DNA of 57,306 nucleotides from Lachnospiraceae bacterium (GTDB taxonomy: Bacteria; Bacillota; Clostridia; Lachnospirales; Lachnospiraceae), in the NCBI GenBank assembly GCA_021205755.1, contig JAJPWX010000018.1, positions 1 through 57,306 of the forward strand, read 5' to 3'. This document shows, one piece after another, positions 34,501-42,788 of the stretch. Made by a program: the position numbers and the translations under genes. The notes under the pieces were generated by a model. The model did not search any database and was not told the DNA's origin. It saw only the letters and a program-made list of their open reading frames with translations. Position 1 is the first letter of the stretch. Every line of letters starts with the position of its first letter.

Positions 34501-35119
34501 CAAAGCGCTTGGTTCAGTGAATGTAAATGCGATTGAAGATTTCAAAGAGCTTTCCGAACGGCATACATTTCTGAGCGGTCAGTATGACGATCTGCAAAAA
34601 GCGGAGGCTGCTCTGCTGAAAATTATCGAGGAACTGGATACGGGAATGCGAACCCAGTTCAAAGAGCAGTTTGCGCGGATTCAGGTGGAATTTGACAAGG
34701 CATTTCGGCAATTGTTTGGGGGCGGCCGCGGTACGCTGGAGCTGGTTGAGGATGAGGATATTCTTTCAGCAGGCATTCGTATCATTGCACAGCCGCCTGG
34801 GAAAAAACTTCAGAATATGATGCAGCTTTCCGGCGGAGAAAAATCGCTGACTGCGATAGCGCTGCTGTTTGCGATTCAGAATCTGAAGCCATCGCCATTT
34901 TGTCTGCTGGATGAAATCGAGGCTGCGCTCGATGAGAGCAATGTGGATCGATATGCAAATTATCTGCACCGGTTGACAAAAAATACGCAATTTATTATCA
35001 TAACACATAGAAGAGGCACGATGAATGCAGCCGATCGGCTATATGGAATCACGATGCAGGAGAAAGGAGTTTCTGCTCTGGTTTCCGTCAACCTGATCGA
35101 GGATGAGCTTGATTCATAG
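31559..35119 (+). CDS. smc: Chromosome segregation ATPase SMC
   Basis: SMC, with ScpA and ScpB, loads at parS and compacts and separates replicated chromosomes. The 1,186-residue product has the N-terminal Walker A GPNGSGKSN at about 32-40, a long coiled coil, the hinge at about 510-670 (ILGVVADIIRVEKEYETAIE ... GGSMTGGAF), the returning coiled coil, and the ABC signature LSGGEKSLTAIALLFA with Walker B FCLLDEIEAALDE. Length is typical. It begins 3 bases after rnc, so the two are coupled. Confidence 0.98.
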   Translation: MYLKSIEIQGFKSFANKINFQFHNGITAIVGPNGSGKSNVADAVRWVLGEQSAKSLRGTNMQDIIFAGTETRRPLGFASVSITLDNADHQLAVSYDEVTVTRRVYRSGESEYLLNGTQVRLKDINELFYDTGIGKEGYSIIGQGQIERILSGKPEERRELFDEAAGIVKFKRRKQTAIKKLDAERQNLTRVSDILSELTRQLGPMQKQAETAKVYLQKRDELKTYDVNLFLLETEKIQRDLESLSEKQRVTEEHLDAARLDYDRTRLEYEAAEQELERMDALLQKKRDEAAEGRLRRGQFENQIQLLQEQIHTAEASDEHLNARIRAVTEQNADYEAQETKAREELKAQKGQVAQVDADEQKQQQTLAQIRKDISELEDGIEQDKSAIIRLLNQRATVKAQTQRYDTMAEQASLRKAQLSQEVLRLKSEEASQESLCKEAQEEYEAICARLEGLNAESDSANNALEKTQRELTGYNQSIEQDQMHYHREVSRLESLKNIAERYDGYGNSIRRVMERREQEPGILGVVADIIRVEKEYETAIETALGGSIQNIVTDTEETAKRQIAFLKQNKLGRATFLPLSGVTNRGGFSSPQALKEAGVLGLASSLAQADKKYLPLVESLLGRTVVVDEIDHAIALAKKYRHSLRIVTLEGELLSPGGSMTGGAFKNSGNLLGRRREIEDLEKRVKESRDRLDRLQAKIDRTRSERNRLREELVRLNEETQREYLAQNTTKIRLDELSEKQNSTSETYQRLQKEYAQLEIQLRELNTNLANAHEELIASEEEEKQISKRVGENQVRLEEKRAGEQEALGAVQNTELLLSKLQQQEQFVRQNLDRILAEKTRLREEKRQYEEELKNAAGNVRDKEDQIAAIRETLLAADVSEKTLQEEMTELTAKREELSRTQKQFFTAREELSGQINLLDKDAFRLKTQVEKITEQKDSRINYMWEEYALTWSSAAELREESFTSAAPLKKKISELKSEIKALGSVNVNAIEDFKELSERHTFLSGQYDDLQKAEAALLKIIEELDTGMRTQFKEQFARIQVEFDKAFRQLFGGGRGTLELVEDEDILSAGIRIIAQPPGKKLQNMMQLSGGEKSLTAIALLFAIQNLKPSPFCLLDEIEAALDESNVDRYANYLHRLTKNTQFIIITHRRGTMNAADRLYGITMQEKGVSALVSVNLIEDELDS

Positions 35120-35223
35120 GTGAATCCCGTCTCTGACCTGCTGTTCTGAACAGTTACTGCGTTTGTTTCCATAGCTGCAGAGCTTGCCGATTGCTCTGGC
35201 ATTCGTTTTAGAGAGGAAAACAT

Positions 35224-36171
35224 ATGGAAGAGAAGAAAAAGAAAGGATTTTTCAAACGGCTTGTAGAAGGCCTGTCGAAGACCAGGAACAACATTGTTTC
35301 CGGCATCGACGCGATTTTCAAAGGTTTTTCCAGTATTGACGATGACTTTTATGACGAGATTGAGGAAATTCTTGTAATGGGGGATTTGGGCATTAACGCG
35401 ACAACATCAATTATTGAAGATCTCAAGGAAAAAGTAAAAGAGCGTAATATCAAAGAGCCTTCTGAGTGTAAGCAGCTTTTGATCGACAGTATTAAGGAAG
35501 AGATGGATGTCGGGGAGACTGCCTACGAATTTGAAAATCGAAAATCGGTGATTCTGGTGATTGGCGTAAACGGGGTAGGTAAAACGACGAGCATCGGGAA
35601 GCTGGCGGGTATGCTGAAAGATCAGGGCAAGAAGGTTGTGCTTGCAGCGGCTGACACTTTCCGTGCTGCTGCCGGTGAGCAGCTGATTGAATGGGGCAGC
35701 CGGGCCGGTGTTGACGTCATCAGTGGCCAGGAAGGCTCAGATCCGGGAGCAGTGGTATACGACGCGATTGCTGCGGCAAAGGCCAGGGATGCGGATGTTT
35801 TGATCTGTGATACGGCGGGCCGCTTGCATAATAAGAAAAACCTGATGAGCGAGCTAAGCAAGATCAACCGCATTCTGGAGCGCGAGTATCCCGAAGCCTA
35901 CAAAGAAACGCTGGTTGTACTTGACGGTACGACCGGACAGAATGCGCTGGCGCAGGCACGCGAGTTCAAGGCTGCGGCAGATATTACCGGAATCATTCTC
36001 ACCAAGCTGGACGGCACGGCTAAAGGCGGAATTGCGGTAGCAATTCACTCGGAACTGGGTATCCCGGTGAAATACATCGGTGTTGGTGAAAAGATTGATG
36101 ACCTGCAGAAATTTAATGCGGATGATTTTGTGAATGCATTGTTTGACTATAATGGATCCGGTGCTGCCTGA
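35224..36171 (+). CDS. ftsY: Signal recognition particle receptor FtsY
   Basis: FtsY is the SRP receptor GTPase that docks translating ribosomes at the membrane. The 315-residue product is the short Firmicutes form without the long acidic A domain: a basic start ([20 protein letters not shown]), the N domain, then the G domain with [28 protein letters not shown] and [10 protein letters not shown], and the C-terminal amphipathic stretch [11 protein letters not shown] gap of 104 bases to smc holds a CTGTTC-T-GAACAG palindrome (35141-35153). GAGGA precedes the ATG. Confidence 0.97.
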   Translation: MEEKKKKGFFKRLVEGLSKTRNNIVSGIDAIFKGFSSIDDDFYDEIEEILVMGDLGINATTSIIEDLKEKVKERNIKEPSECKQLLIDSIKEEMDVGETAYEFENRKSVILVIGVNGVGKTTSIGKLAGMLKDQGKKVVLAAADTFRAAAGEQLIEWGSRAGVDVISGQEGSDPGAVVYDAIAAAKARDADVLICDTAGRLHNKKNLMSELSKINRILEREYPEAYKETLVVLDGTTGQNALAQAREFKAAADITGIILTKLDGTAKGGIAVAIHSELGIPVKYIGVGEKIDDLQKFNADDFVNALFDYNGSGAA

Positions 36172-36220
36172 AAAAACTGGTACGCAGGGATTGCATAGAA
36201 GGAAAGTTCAGGTGAATAAA

Positions 36221-37438
36221 ATGGAGATGTTAACTCTGGAAAGCTTTGATGAAGCCTGTGAATGCGTGAAACGTGTCACACAGGATACCAAGCTGATTTA
36301 CAGCGATTATTTCAGCGCTCAGACTGGCAACCGCGTCTATCTGAAGCCGGAAAATATGCAGAAGACGGGTGCTTATAAGATTCGCGGTTCCTATTATAAA
36401 ATCAGCACACTGACCCCGGAAGAGAGGGAAAAGGGGCTGATTACTGCTTCAGCCGGAAATCACGCGCAGGGAGTTGCGTATGCGGCACAGTCATTTGGAT
36501 GCAAGGCTGTGATTGTAATGCCGGCGACGACTCCGCTGATGAAGATAAACCGCACAAAAAGCTATGGCGCGGAGGTAGTGCTTCATGGTGAAGTATACGA
36601 TGAGGCTTGCGAATATGCGTATCAGCTGGCGGAAGAGTATGGATACACCTTTATACATCCGTTTGACGATCTGGCTGTTGCGACCGGCCAGGGAACGATC
36701 GCGATGGAAATCATTCAGGATTTGCCGCTTGTGGATTATATTCTGGTGCCCATCGGCGGCGGCGGGCTGGCGACAGGCGTGGCGACGCTTGCAAAGCTGC
36801 TGAACCCCAAGATCAAGGTCATTGGCGTGGAACCGGAGGGAGCGGCCTGCATGAAAGCCTCTCTGGCAGCGGGGGAAGTCGTGACGCTTCCAGGTGTGAA
36901 CACTATTGCGGACGGTACAGCGGTTAAGACACCCGGAACCAATATTTTTCCATATATTCAGAAAAATCTCGACGGCATCCTCACCGTAAGTGACGACGAG
37001 CTGATCGTGGCGTTTCTGGATATGGTGGAAAATCATAAGATGATTGTAGAAAATTCCGGCCTTCTGACTGTGGCGGCGCTGAAGCACCTGAATGAGAAAA
37101 ATAAGCGTGTCGTATCTATTTTAAGCGGTGGGAATATGGACATTATTACCATGTCTTCTGTGGTGCAGCATGGTCTGATCCAGAGAGACCGTATCTTCAC
37201 AATTTCGGTTCTTCTTCCGGATCGCCCGGGTGAACTGGTACGGGTGGCCTCTGTGATCGCGGAACAGCAGGGAAATGTCATCCGTCTCGATCATAATCAG
37301 TTTGTCAGCACCAATCGCAATGCGGCCGTGGAGCTGCGGATTACGCTGGAGGCCTTTGGTACCGATCATAAGAAAAAGATCATTGACGCTCTCAAGGCGC
37401 AGGGCTATGACCCGAAAGAGCGGGCAGCCACTCTGTGA
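36221..37438 (+). CDS. ilvA: Threonine ammonia-lyase with ACT domain
   Basis: The enzyme deaminates threonine to 2-oxobutyrate, feeding isoleucine synthesis or threonine fermentation to propionate. The 405-residue product has the PLP Lys in ENMQKTGAYKIRG, SAGNHAQG, the phosphate loop PIGGGGLATG, and a C-terminal ACT domain (ISVLLPDRPGELVRVASVIA), the layout of the TIGR01127-type family with one ACT. The start may be ATG 36221 (AGGTGA before it) or GTG 36212 (AAGGAAAG before it), which adds three residues. A longer open frame overlaps the end of ftsY and has no good site. Confidence 0.93.
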   Translation: MEMLTLESFDEACECVKRVTQDTKLIYSDYFSAQTGNRVYLKPENMQKTGAYKIRGSYYKISTLTPEEREKGLITASAGNHAQGVAYAAQSFGCKAVIVMPATTPLMKINRTKSYGAEVVLHGEVYDEACEYAYQLAEEYGYTFIHPFDDLAVATGQGTIAMEIIQDLPLVDYILVPIGGGGLATGVATLAKLLNPKIKVIGVEPEGAACMKASLAAGEVVTLPGVNTIADGTAVKTPGTNIFPYIQKNLDGILTVSDDELIVAFLDMVENHKMIVENSGLLTVAALKHLNEKNKRVVSILSGGNMDIITMSSVVQHGLIQRDRIFTISVLLPDRPGELVRVASVIAEQQGNVIRLDHNQFVSTNRNAAVELRITLEAFGTDHKKKIIDALKAQGYDPKERAATL

Positions 37439-37511
37439 TGCCTGCAGGTGAGGGCTGCACGAAGGAAGCAGCGCCCCTGCGCGATTCAATAGGAAGAAAA
37501 GAGATTGAAAT

Positions 37512-38336
37512 ATGGACAGTGAACCAAGATTTGCCATCCTGATTGATGCGGATAATATTTCCGACCGATATGTAAAAATCATTCTCGATGAGGCCGCGAA
37601 CAGTGGGATTGCTACGTATAAGCGTATTTATGGAGACTGGACGAGCCCGCGTCTGGCGTCGTGGAAAAATGTGCTTCTGGAAAACTCCATTATTCCGATG
37701 CAGCAGTACAGCTACACGATTGGGAAAAACGCGACAGACTCTTCTATTATTATTGATGCGATGGATATTTTGTATTCCGGAAATGTAGATGGGTTTTGCC
37801 TGGTATCGTCGGACAGCGATTTTACGAGGCTGGCGTCCCGGCTGCGGGAATCCGGGATGCAGGTGATTGGCATGGGGGAACAAAAGACGCCAAAGCCCTT
37901 TATCTCCGCCTGCAATCAATTTAAATATCTGGATCTGATTTACTCCAATCAGCAGAAAGAGGAAAAGGAAGAGAAAGAACCAGAACCGCCGAAGCAAAAG
38001 GCAGGAGCGGCCTCTGCAAAACAAAAGGCAGGTACGGCTTCCGCAAAGCAAAAAGAGGCATCTGCTGCGCGAAAAAAATCTTCTTCCTCAAAAGAAAAAG
38101 AACTGAAACAGGTTCGCAAGACGATCAATGCAATTATTGAGAAGTTTTCTGATGAGGATGGATGGCTGTTTTCCGGAAAGCTGGGGGATCAGCTATCCAG
38201 GAGGATGCCGGAATTTGATGTGCGTAATTATGGCTTTACAAAGTTTACCCCATTTATCATGTCGCTGGGAAATTATGAGACGGATAAGCGGCCGGCGAGC
38301 GGCGGCTCTACACAGATTTATTTCCGTATGAAGTGA
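37512..38336 (+). CDS. NYN-domain putative ribonuclease with C-terminal OST-HTH/LOTUS domain
   Basis: The 274-residue protein joins two RNA-related domains. Residues 1-150 form a NYN (PIN-like, LabA/DUF88) domain with the acidic metal sites ILIDADNIS, DSSIIIDAMDIL and VSSDSDFTRLA. A low-complexity Lys/Ala/Ser/Glu linker (about 155-205) contains two copies of KQKAGxASA. The last 70 residues (TINAIIEKFSDEDGWLFSGK ... DVRNYGFTKFTPFI) fit the OST-HTH/LOTUS fold, known in animal germline proteins and in bacterial NYN fusions as an RNA-binding module. It is probably a ribonuclease; the RNA target is unknown. The start follows AGGAAGAAAAGAG, 73 bases after ilvA. Confidence 0.9.
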   Translation: MDSEPRFAILIDADNISDRYVKIILDEAANSGIATYKRIYGDWTSPRLASWKNVLLENSIIPMQQYSYTIGKNATDSSIIIDAMDILYSGNVDGFCLVSSDSDFTRLASRLRESGMQVIGMGEQKTPKPFISACNQFKYLDLIYSNQQKEEKEEKEPEPPKQKAGAASAKQKAGTASAKQKEASAARKKSSSSKEKELKQVRKTINAIIEKFSDEDGWLFSGKLGDQLSRRMPEFDVRNYGFTKFTPFIMSLGNYETDKRPASGGSTQIYFRMK

Positions 38337-38346
38337 GAAAAGCGAA

Positions 38347-38376
38347 AAGCCTTGCCGGTGCAGGCTGGTGTTTTTT
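38347..38376 (+). terminator. Probable terminator after the NYN gene
   Basis: AGCCTTGC and GCAGGCT pair with one bulged T and a CGGT loop; GGTG and six T follow. Confidence 0.55.
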
Positions 38377-38439
38377 GTTCTGAAATAGAATTGAGACGCA
38401 TAAAGTAGCAACAAGAAAAGCAGATGGGAAACGGCGGCT

Positions 38440-38703
38440 TTGCGGGGAAAAGAGAAGATTGTGCGCGCGCTGCAGTTGCCGGAAGATTATCAGAAAGGCC
38501 GCGCACTGGTTCGCATGGAAGGGCGGGAACGTGTCTGTGTTGAGAATTTTAAGGGAATCTGTTCCTGCACGGCAGATGAGATCTCTCTGACTGCTGAGGG
38601 AGAACTGATACATATCATAGGCAAACGCCTGCAGATTGACTGTTATACAAAAGAGGAAATTGAAATATCCGGTTTGATCGAGACAGTGACCTATCTGTCA
38701 TGA
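38440..38703 (+). CDS. yqfC: Sporulation protein YqfC (YabP/YqfC family)
   Basis: The 87-residue product has the YabP/YqfC fold signature: RVCVENFKGICSCTADEISL followed by IHIIGKRLQIDCYTKEEIEI and ending in GLIETVTYL. The family is expressed in the mother cell during spore formation and normally pairs with YqfD. The start is TTG at 38440 (no ATG available in frame), with GGGAAACGG some 8 bases before it, so its exact N-terminus is uncertain. Its stop overlaps or abuts the yqfD region (an ATGA overlap at 38700). Confidence 0.85.
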   Translation: MRGKEKIVRALQLPEDYQKGRALVRMEGRERVCVENFKGICSCTADEISLTAEGELIHIIGKRLQIDCYTKEEIEISGLIETVTYLS

Positions 38704-38732
38704 ATGATTCAGAAAGGGATACAGGAGGCTCT

Positions 38733-39932
38733 ATGGAACAGCGCTTTTTCAATTTTCTCCACGGGTATGTCCGGATTCGGATTAGCGGCGAAGCGTGCGA
38801 ACGTTTTCTGAACCTGTGCGCGTATCACGGGATTCGACTATGGGGTCTTTTTCCTGTGGACGATGTCTGTGAGACTTATGTTTCCAGAAAGGATTTTTTC
38901 AGGCTGAAAACGTTTGTAAGGAAAAGCCATACCAGAATCAGGATTGCCGGTCGGTATGGCTTTCCTTTTTTTATGCATAAATACCGTTCCAGGTGGGCGT
39001 GTGTCTGCGGGGCTCTCGCTGCCGCTGTTTTTATGGCCTGGCTGTCGGCGCATATCTGGAATATCAGTATCGAAGGGAATCTCTCACAGACGGATGATGT
39101 AGTTTTTGAGTATCTGGAAAGCGAGGGAGTCAGCCATGGAATGTGGAAAAATCAGATTGATACGCAGGAGCTTTCGGAACAGCTCCGCTCTTATTTTACA
39201 CAGTTTTCCTGGGTATCTGCGGACCTGAAAGGTACACGTCTGATGATCTATGTCAGGGAAGGAAACATATCCACGCAGTCGGAGGAGGATGGCCAGGAAT
39301 CGGGCATCAGCGATATCGCGGCAGCAAAATCCGGAACTGTGGTTTCCATTTTTGTCCGGAAAGGACTTGCGGCGGTTTCGGCGGGTGATGCGGTTGAAGA
39401 GGGGGACATTCTGGTCTCTGGACAGATTCCGGTTTACAATGACGAAGGAGAGATCGTTTCCTGGCAGTCGATAAAAGCCGATGCGGATATTATTCTTCGA
39501 ACCGAGACAGACTATTATGAAGCGCTTCCCTTTCAGACGATGCGGAAGAATTATACCGGGCGGCAAAAAATCCGGCGTTTTTTCCGTGTCGGTGCTTTCT
39601 CTTTCGTACTGCCCGGCGCATGGGGAACGTATGCTTCTTTTGACCTCACAGGAGAAATTACTCAGGTACAATTGTCGAAAAATTTCTATCTTCCTGTTTA
39701 TTATTATAAATACACGGCGAAAGAATATGAAAGTTTGCAATATAATTACACCGAAGAGCAGGCGAGGCGGATTCTGGAATCAGATTTCTCCGATTTCGTA
39801 GAAAATTTAGAGGAAAAAGGGGTTCAAATATTTCAAAATAATGTTACAATAGTCATGTATGAAAAAGAGGCTGTAGCCAAAGGCACATTGATTACAGATG
39901 AAAATAATGCGGTAGTTCGTGTTGTAGAATAG
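38733..39932 (+). CDS. yqfD: Sporulation protein YqfD
   Basis: YqfD is a mother-cell sporulation membrane protein needed for efficient spore formation. The 399-residue product has an N-terminal part (FFNFLHGYVRIRISGEACER), basic stretch, one helix (WACVCGALAAAVFMAWLSAHI at about 87-107), and a long outside part with NISIEGN, LIVYVREG-like (LMIYVREG) and GTVVSIFVRKGLAAVSAGD motifs typical of the family. The ATG at 38733 has AGGAGG only 4 bases before it; the alternative ATG at 38700 would overlap yqfC by 4 bases. yqfC-yqfD-phoH-ybeY is the conserved Firmicutes order. Confidence 0.92.
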   Translation: MEQRFFNFLHGYVRIRISGEACERFLNLCAYHGIRLWGLFPVDDVCETYVSRKDFFRLKTFVRKSHTRIRIAGRYGFPFFMHKYRSRWACVCGALAAAVFMAWLSAHIWNISIEGNLSQTDDVVFEYLESEGVSHGMWKNQIDTQELSEQLRSYFTQFSWVSADLKGTRLMIYVREGNISTQSEEDGQESGISDIAAAKSGTVVSIFVRKGLAAVSAGDAVEEGDILVSGQIPVYNDEGEIVSWQSIKADADIILRTETDYYEALPFQTMRKNYTGRQKIRRFFRVGAFSFVLPGAWGTYASFDLTGEITQVQLSKNFYLPVYYYKYTAKEYESLQYNYTEEQARRILESDFSDFVENLEEKGVQIFQNNVTIVMYEKEAVAKGTLITDENNAVVRVVE

Positions 39933-39933
39933 G

Positions 39934-39997
39934 CGTTACCGGTCACATTTGTAGTGATTAAGATAACGTAGATTTGGTCATGGTGTGACCTGTAACG
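39934..39997 (+). other. Long hairpin between yqfD and phoH
   Basis: The arms CGTTACCGGTCAC (39934-39946) and GTGACCTGTAACG (39985-39997) pair over 13 positions with one mismatch around a 38-base loop. GGTCA is repeated inside and again at 40002 (CGGTCATACCG). It has no T-run, so it is a leader structure rather than a terminator. Confidence 0.6.
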
Positions 39998-40040
39998 AAG
40001 CGGTCATACCGCAGGAAATCCAGGAGGAAGAACCATCAGG

Positions 40041-41057
40041 ATGAGTATGTCAGAAAGAACTCTCACTGTACCGGCCGGACATGAGACCAATGTCTTCGGC
40101 CAATTTGATAAGAATATCAAAAAAGTAGAGCGGGCGCTTCATGTGACCGTGCTGGTCCGGGATGACGGGATTCGGGTTGTTGGAGGCCCGGATGCGATCA
40201 CGCGTGCCGGTGAGGTATTTGATAATTTGTGTGAACTTTCCCGGCGGGGCAATATCATTACGGAGCAAAATGTTGATTACGCGATCGCACTCTCCATGGA
40301 AGGGAAAACGTCTTCCATGGTGGAAATGGATAATGACTGTATCTGCCACACGATCAATGGAAAGCCGATTAAGCCAAAGACGCTTGGTCAGAAAAACTAT
40401 GTCGATGAGATCCGCAAAAATATGATCGTTTTTGGAATCGGACCTGCCGGTACCGGCAAAACCTATCTGGCGATGGCGATGGCCATTGCCGCTTTCAAGA
40501 GTGAGGAGGTCAGCCGTATCATTCTGACGCGGTCGGCGATTGAAGCAGGAGAGAAACTCGGGTTTTTACCCGGTGACCTGCAAAGCAAGGTCGACCCGTA
40601 TCTCCGCCCGCTGTATGACGCGCTATATCAGATCATGGGGGCGGACAGTTTTACGAAAAATATGGAAAAGGGGCTGATAGAAGTGGCTCCTTTGGCGTAT
40701 ATGCGCGGCCGGACACTCGACAATGCCTACATTATTCTCGATGAGGCGCAAAATACTTCTCCGGCTCAAATGAAAATGTTTCTAACGCGGATTGGCTTTG
40801 GCTCGAAAGTGATTGTGACTGGCGACCGTACGCAGAAGGATCTGCCGCCAGGGGCGCCTTCCGGTTTGGATATTGCTGTCCGGGTGCTGAGCAAGGTGGA
40901 AGGAATCAGCTTTTGTACACTGACCAGTCAGGATGTGGTGCGCCACCCGCTGGTACAGCGTATTGTAAACGCTTATGAGGAGTATGAGGAACGGGAACAG
41001 CGGCGCTCGCAGTCAAAGCCCCGGACGGAAAGCCGGACAGGGCGTGTCAGAGAATGA
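40041..41057 (+). CDS. PhoH family ATPase
   Basis: This is the PhoH/YbeZ type, a P-loop protein linked to RNA metabolism and usually encoded beside ybeY. The 338-residue product has an N-terminal nucleic-acid-binding region (ADVLV-like KVERALHVTVLVRDDGIRVV), Walker A GPAGTGKTYLAMAMA, Walker B AYIILDEAQNTS and the sensor GDRTQKDLP. Its end (EEREQRRSQSKPRTESRTGR) is charged. Start: the ATG at 40041 is 13 bases from AGGAGG; the ATG at 40047 is also possible. ybeY follows after 19 bases. Confidence 0.95.
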   Translation: MSMSERTLTVPAGHETNVFGQFDKNIKKVERALHVTVLVRDDGIRVVGGPDAITRAGEVFDNLCELSRRGNIITEQNVDYAIALSMEGKTSSMVEMDNDCICHTINGKPIKPKTLGQKNYVDEIRKNMIVFGIGPAGTGKTYLAMAMAIAAFKSEEVSRIILTRSAIEAGEKLGFLPGDLQSKVDPYLRPLYDALYQIMGADSFTKNMEKGLIEVAPLAYMRGRTLDNAYIILDEAQNTSPAQMKMFLTRIGFGSKVIVTGDRTQKDLPPGAPSGLDIAVRVLSKVEGISFCTLTSQDVVRHPLVQRIVNAYEEYEEREQRRSQSKPRTESRTGRVRE

Positions 41058-41076
41058 TAAGTTTGAGGAGGTTTCC

Positions 41077-41574
41077 ATGACAATTGATTTTGAAAACGAA
41101 TGCGAAGGGAAGCTCGATATTGATCTGTACGCAATCGCGGAGCGGGTGGTAGAGGGAACCCTGGATTATATGAATTGCCCTTATGAATCCTGTGTGGGTC
41201 TCCTGATTACAGACAATGAAGAAATACATCGGCTGAATCTGGAGCATCGGCAGATTGATCGGCCGACAGATGTTCTTTCTTTTCCGATGGTCGATTTTGA
41301 TACGCCAGGAGAGTTTGACTGGCTGGAGGAAGGCGGAGACGACTACTTTGATCCGGAGAGCGGGGAGCTGCTTTTGGGAGATATCGTGATTTCGGCAGAT
41401 AAGGTGCTGGAGCAGGCGGCGTCATACGGACATTCCGTAACCAGAGAATACGCCTTTCTGATCACGCACAGCATGCTTCATCTTTTTGGCTATGACCACA
41501 TGACGGAGCAAGATGCGGCTCAGATGGAGCAGATGCAGAGAGAAATACTGGATTCTCTGCAGATATTTCGTTAA
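41077..41574 (+). CDS. ybeY: Endoribonuclease YbeY (rRNA maturation)
   Basis: YbeY is a zinc-dependent RNase in 16S rRNA 3' maturation and ribosome quality control. The 165-residue product has the metal motif H-x3-H-x5-H in HSMLHLFGYDH, the conserved RPTDVLSFPM segment and LLGDIVIS. The ATG at 41077 is chosen because GAGGAGG lies 5 bases before it; the longer open frame upstream overlaps phoH and lacks family similarity. Confidence 0.96.
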   Translation: MTIDFENECEGKLDIDLYAIAERVVEGTLDYMNCPYESCVGLLITDNEEIHRLNLEHRQIDRPTDVLSFPMVDFDTPGEFDWLEEGGDDYFDPESGELLLGDIVISADKVLEQAASYGHSVTREYAFLITHSMLHLFGYDHMTEQDAAQMEQMQREILDSLQIFR

Positions 41575-41664
41575 GCGCAGGGCATGAGGAACGGAAGATT
41601 TTACAGCAGATTCTCAACTAATTGAATCTACTGATACCAAAAGAAGGACAGGGGGATATAAATC

Positions 41665-42777
41665 ATGATGAAAAATAAGCTATTTGCGGGTCTTTTGACG
41701 GCAGCGGTACTGATCGGTTCTATGGCAGTTGGAACGCACACGTTTGCAGAAGAAGCTGAGGCTGCCACTGAGAGCATAGAGGAGACGGAAGCTTCCAACG
41801 AAATGGTCAGAAGCTTTCTGACTGGCAAGCTGGTTCCGGAATCCATCGGGCGATCCATTCCGATCGCAGTGATGTTTAATAATATTGAAGAGGCACTCCC
41901 GCAATCAGGCATCAGCAACGCGGAAGTTGTTTATGAGGCGCCGGTGGAAGGCAATATTACCAGACTTCTGGGGATTCTGGAGGACTACCAGGATGTAGAA
42001 CGGATTGGCTCTGTCCGCAGCTGCCGGGAGTATTTCATTTATTTCGCGCGTGAGTTTGAAGCGATTTATATGCATTACGGGGAAGCCGTGTACGCGGTCA
42101 ATTTGCTGAATATGTCTGATACGGTGCGCTTGAGCGGCATGGGTGATAATGGTCTGAATTATTCCGGTGAGGGGGATCTTGTATATTACCGCTCGACCGA
42201 TTTCTCGGCTCCGCACAATGTTTTTACCAATTATGAAATGATTCAGGCAGGCATTGCGTATAAAGGTATTTCGACCGATTATTCGGAGGAATACCTTGCC
42301 AGCGGACATTATCAGTTTGCGGATGACGGGGAGATCATTACGCTGGAGAATGGAGTAGATGCGCTTACGGTGTACCCTGGGTATTCCTATAACAATGCGT
42401 ACTTTGTGTACGATTCTGAGACAGGAAAATATACCAGATATCAGTATGGAGACGTGCAGACGGATTATCTGACCGAAAAGGCCCTTACGTACAGCAATAT
42501 CATTTTCCAGTATTGCTCTTCTTCCGTACTGGATGAGAATGGTTACCTCAGCATCAACACTTATTCCGGCGGTTCCGGAAAATACATTACGCAGGGCAAG
42601 GCAATTGATATCACCTGGTCGAAGGACAACAGCTCTTCCGACCCGTACGCGTCAGGTAATTTTGGCGTGACACATTATTACGATACAGATGGCAATGAAA
42701 TCACTTTAAATCAGGGGAAAACCTGGGTGTGTATTATTTTGAATTCCAATACAGACGCGGTTTCCATCGAGGGATAA
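41665..42777 (+). CDS. Secreted DUF3048 domain protein (YerB-like)
   Basis: The 370-residue protein starts with a signal peptide (KLFAGLLTAAVLIGSMAV, likely cut after HTFA); there is no lipobox Cys. Residues about 50-370 carry DUF3048, an extracytoplasmic domain seen in B. subtilis YerB, with PIAVMFNN, QSGISNAEVVYEAPVEGNIT, RIGSVRSCREYFI and, in the second half, PDYSYNNAYF-like and GKTWVCIIL motifs. Function is unknown; conserved acidic residues suggest carbohydrate or wall binding, which is inference. An ETE-rich segment near the start (EEAEAATESIEETEA) recalls the linkers of the surface proteins. It is followed closely by a lipid flippase. Confidence 0.85.
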   Translation: MMKNKLFAGLLTAAVLIGSMAVGTHTFAEEAEAATESIEETEASNEMVRSFLTGKLVPESIGRSIPIAVMFNNIEEALPQSGISNAEVVYEAPVEGNITRLLGILEDYQDVERIGSVRSCREYFIYFAREFEAIYMHYGEAVYAVNLLNMSDTVRLSGMGDNGLNYSGEGDLVYYRSTDFSAPHNVFTNYEMIQAGIAYKGISTDYSEEYLASGHYQFADDGEIITLENGVDALTVYPGYSYNNAYFVYDSETGKYTRYQYGDVQTDYLTEKALTYSNIIFQYCSSSVLDENGYLSINTYSGGSGKYITQGKAIDITWSKDNSSSDPYASGNFGVTHYYDTDGNEITLNQGKTWVCIILNSNTDAVSIEG

Positions 42778-42788
42778 GAGGTTAGATT

